From the NCBI GenBank assembly GCA_022796315.1, contig JAAWIL010000071.1:1-9298 (forward strand): a stretch of DNA of 9,298 bases. Direction: 5' to 3'. The notes under the pieces are model-generated. The model had not been told where the DNA came from. It ran no database searches and saw nothing but the letters and a program-made list of their open reading frames with translations. How positions within the stretch are numbered: position 1 is the first letter of the stretch; the number at the start of each line of letters is the position of its first letter. This document shows positions 7,698 to 9,298 of this stretch, piece after piece. A program made the translations under genes and the position numbers. Source of the stretch: Oscillibacter sp. (GTDB taxonomy: Bacteria; Bacillota; Clostridia; Oscillospirales; Oscillospiraceae).

Positions 7698-8015
7698 ATG
7701 ACAACACTTCAAATCATGGGGACACGGCTGAAGCTCTTGAGAAATGAGAGACGCATTTATCAGCGGGAAATGGCTGATCTGCTGAAGGTCACGCAGGCTC
7801 ATTATCAGAAGATTGAATCAGGAAAGATCAACATTCCCACCTTGACATTGTACACGCTGGCGCGGTATTTTGGAGTCAGTACGGATTACTTGCTGGGACT
7901 ATCCGATGAGCGCCCCGCTCCGCCGGAATGGCCCTTTTGGGCGCCGCAGATGCCCGAAAGCCATCAAAATGAAAAGCCCCTTGCGGAAAAGAATTGCTTA
8001 ACAGAAGAAAGTTGA
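7698..8015 (+). CDS. XRE-family transcriptional regulator 2
   Basis: This 105-residue protein has an N-terminal Cro/C1-type helix-turn-helix domain (about 4-71), with core REMADLLKVTQAHYQKIESGK and end TLARYFGVSTDYLLGLSDE. A polar, proline-rich tail of about 35 residues follows. ATG 7698 is preceded by AAGGAG (7686-7691) at 6 bases; an in-frame ATG at 7674 lies inside the operator and is rejected. It is a paralogue of the regulator upstream of uvrA but differs in the recognition helix (TQAHYQK against TDVHYRR), and its operator sequence differs too. It probably represses its own promoter. Its stop codon overlaps the ribosome binding site of era, which starts 10 bp later, so the two are probably co-transcribed. 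It is more AT-rich than uvrA and era, suggesting acquisition. Confidence 0.92.
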   Translation: MTTLQIMGTRLKLLRNERRIYQREMADLLKVTQAHYQKIESGKINIPTLTLYTLARYFGVSTDYLLGLSDERPAPPEWPFWAPQMPESHQNEKPLAEKNCLTEES

Positions 8016-8025
8016 GGATCACCTG

Positions 8026-8925
8026 ATGAACGAAATCAAGAACACTGCCATGATCACCGTCTGCGGACGGCCCAATGTGGGGAAATCCAGCCTCACCAAC
8101 GCCCTGGTGGGCGAAAAAATCGCCATCGTCTCCAACAAGGCCCAGACCACCCGGAACCGGATCTACGGCGTGGTGAACCGGGGGGATACCCAGTATATCC
8201 TCCTGGACACCCCCGGCCTCCACCGGCCCAAGTCCGCCCTGGGGGAGTATATGGTGAAGACCGTCACCGCCAGCCTCAGCGACGTGGACTGCGCCCTGCT
8301 GCTGGTGGAGCCCATTCCCCACGTGGGCGGGCCGGAGAAGGCCCTGATTGACCGAATCCGGGAGGAGCGCATCCCCTGCATCCTGGCCGTCAACAAGATT
8401 GACACCGTGGAGCCGGCGGCGCTGCTGCCGGTGATCGCCGCCTACCACGAGGCCTGGAACGGGTTTGACGCCATCATCCCCCTCTCCGCCCACAGCGGCA
8501 GCGGCCTGGAGGACCTGATGACGGAGCTGCGGAAGTACGCCTCGGAGGGCCCCCAGCTGTTCCCGGACGGCCAGACCAGCGACCAGCCGGAGCGGCAGGT
8601 CATGGGGGAGCTGCTGCGGGAGAAGCTGCTGCTGTGCCTGGACAAGGAGATCCCCCACGGCACCGCTGTGGAGATTGAGAAGTTCTCGGAGCGGGATACC
8701 GGCGTTGTTGACATGGGCGCCGTGATTTACTGTGAAAAGGCCAGCCACAAGGGCATCATCATCGGCAAGCAGGGGGCCATGCTGAAAAAAATCAGCTCTC
8801 TGGCCCGGCAGGACATGGAGAAATTCATGGGAACCAAAATCTACCTGGAGACCTGGGTGAAGGTGAAGGAGAACTGGCGGGACAACGTGAACTACGTCCG
8901 GAGTCTGGGCTACCGGGAGGACTGA
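8026..8925 (+). CDS. era: GTPase Era
   Basis: Era is an essential GTPase that binds the 3' end of 16S rRNA and aids 30S ribosome maturation, linking it to cell-cycle progress. The 299 residues match the family. GTPase motifs are G1 GRPNVGKSS (14-22), the switch I segment AQTTRNR (39-45), G3 DTPG (61-64), G4 NKID (123-126) and G5 SA (154-155). The C-terminal KH RNA-binding domain shows the GKQG loop (247-250) within GIIIGKQGAMLKKI. ATG 8026 is preceded by GAGG (8014-8017), which overlaps the XRE 2 stop. A regulator directly upstream in the same transcript is unusual for era, which more often follows genes such as ybeY, dgkA or cdd. No recO follows within the window. Confidence 0.97.
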   Translation: MNEIKNTAMITVCGRPNVGKSSLTNALVGEKIAIVSNKAQTTRNRIYGVVNRGDTQYILLDTPGLHRPKSALGEYMVKTVTASLSDVDCALLLVEPIPHVGGPEKALIDRIREERIPCILAVNKIDTVEPAALLPVIAAYHEAWNGFDAIIPLSAHSGSGLEDLMTELRKYASEGPQLFPDGQTSDQPERQVMGELLREKLLLCLDKEIPHGTAVEIEKFSERDTGVVDMGAVIYCEKASHKGIIIGKQGAMLKKISSLARQDMEKFMGTKIYLETWVKVKENWRDNVNYVRSLGYRED

Positions 8926-8996
8926 GCCGATGCGGGCGGCGGCAAAGTGCCCTTGGGCTACCGTCTTTCCAAAGGGAGATCCGGTCTGTCGTGAGC

Positions 8997-9028
8997 GGGA
9001 GGGCCTGGCCAGGGGTCCAGGCCCTCCC
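8997..9028 (+). terminator. Strong hairpin downstream of era
   Basis: GGGAGGGCCTGG (8997-9008) pairs perfectly with CCAGGCCCTCCC (9017-9028) around an 8-base loop, 71 bp after era. This is the best candidate for ending the XRE2-era transcript. It lacks a following T-run, so it may instead be a barrier to mRNA decay. Confidence 0.45.
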
Positions 9029-9059
9029 GGTCCTGCCGTCCTAAATCTTGCGGAAAGAC

Positions 9060-9078
9060 GGGCGGCTGCTCGCCGCCC
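9060..9078 (+). other. Second hairpin in the gap after era
   Basis: GGGCGGC-TGCTC-GCCGCCC forms a 7-bp stem. The remainder of 8926-9229 holds no supportable gene: the open frames there are short, lack ribosome binding sites and run across the repeat element at the edge. Confidence 0.35.
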
Positions 9079-9229
9079 CTGCCGGGCTCGCAGAAACCAC
9101 CGTAAAATGCGCGTTGGGACACGCCCCGAAAACAGGCCGGCAGAACGGTCCCGTTAGGCCTTGTTTGATAATCGGCGAAATGCCCAACAGCGAGAGATGT
9201 TTTACCCAAAGGGCATGTGATATCCGTAA

Positions 9230-9298
9230 GAGCCTGTTTAAAATCTCGACGTGTATGGATTGGCGAGTGGATTTTTTGCCCTGCAAGGCAAAAATCCG
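9230..9298 (-). repeat. Foldback inverted-repeat element, copy 3, edge only
   Basis: This is nearly identical to the reverse complement of the right arm of copy 2, from the terminal GAGCCTGTTTAAAATCTC through GACGTGTATGGATTGGCGAG to TTTTTTGCCCTGCAAGGCAAAAAT. It runs off the window end. The triplet before it is TAA (9227-9229), the same as the flanks of copy 2. Its visible part is inverted relative to copy 1. Confidence 0.8.

Overview
The window looks like chromosomal DNA from a high-GC member of the Clostridia. An Oscillospiraceae genus such as Flavonifractor or Lawsonibacter is my best guess, inferred from style and not from any search. Three things support it: strong AGGAG-type ribosome binding sites before every gene, a Firmicutes-type LexA box before uvrB, and GC-rich core genes mixed with AT-rich small regulators and many intergenic repeats.

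Layout: (1) 1-352, the end of an inverted-repeat element, a hairpin, then a LexA box overlapping the uvrB promoter. (2) 353-2317, uvrB. (3) 2318-2611, a complete 160-bp foldback element inserted exactly at the uvrB stop codon, then a GC-rich hairpin leader. (4) 2612-3507, an MmcQ/YjbR-family gene and a YbaK-type Cys-tRNA(Pro) deacylase gene, probably one transcript. (5) 3545-4745, two inverted copies of a ~310-330 bp hairpin-rich repeat enclosing a divergent gene pair: a small unknown protein on the minus strand and an XRE-type regulator on the plus strand. (6) 4762-7590, uvrA. (7) 7658-8015, a second XRE-type regulator, paralogous to the first, with the same promoter/operator design. (8) 8026-8925, era. 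(9) 8926-9298, hairpins and the edge of a third inverted-repeat element.

How the genes work together: UvrB and UvrA are the damage-recognition half of nucleotide excision repair. Here they are separated by about 2.4 kb of unrelated genes and repeats. Only uvrB has a convincing SOS operator, so co-regulation of the pair may have been weakened or replaced. Era (ribosome assembly) and the Cys-tRNA(Pro) deacylase are translation housekeeping and quality-control functions.

The most unusual part is 3545-4745 together with 7658-8015. Two paralogous XRE regulators bracket uvrA. Each has an operator centred 10 bp from a TTGACA -35 box that points away from the regulator gene. At the first locus the outward promoter is a perfect TTGACA-N17-TATAAT and drives the small unknown gene. 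At the second locus the partner gene is absent and the promoter points antisense into uvrA. The flanking repeats differ at paired positions on both sides of their hairpin stems, which suggests the structures are maintained.
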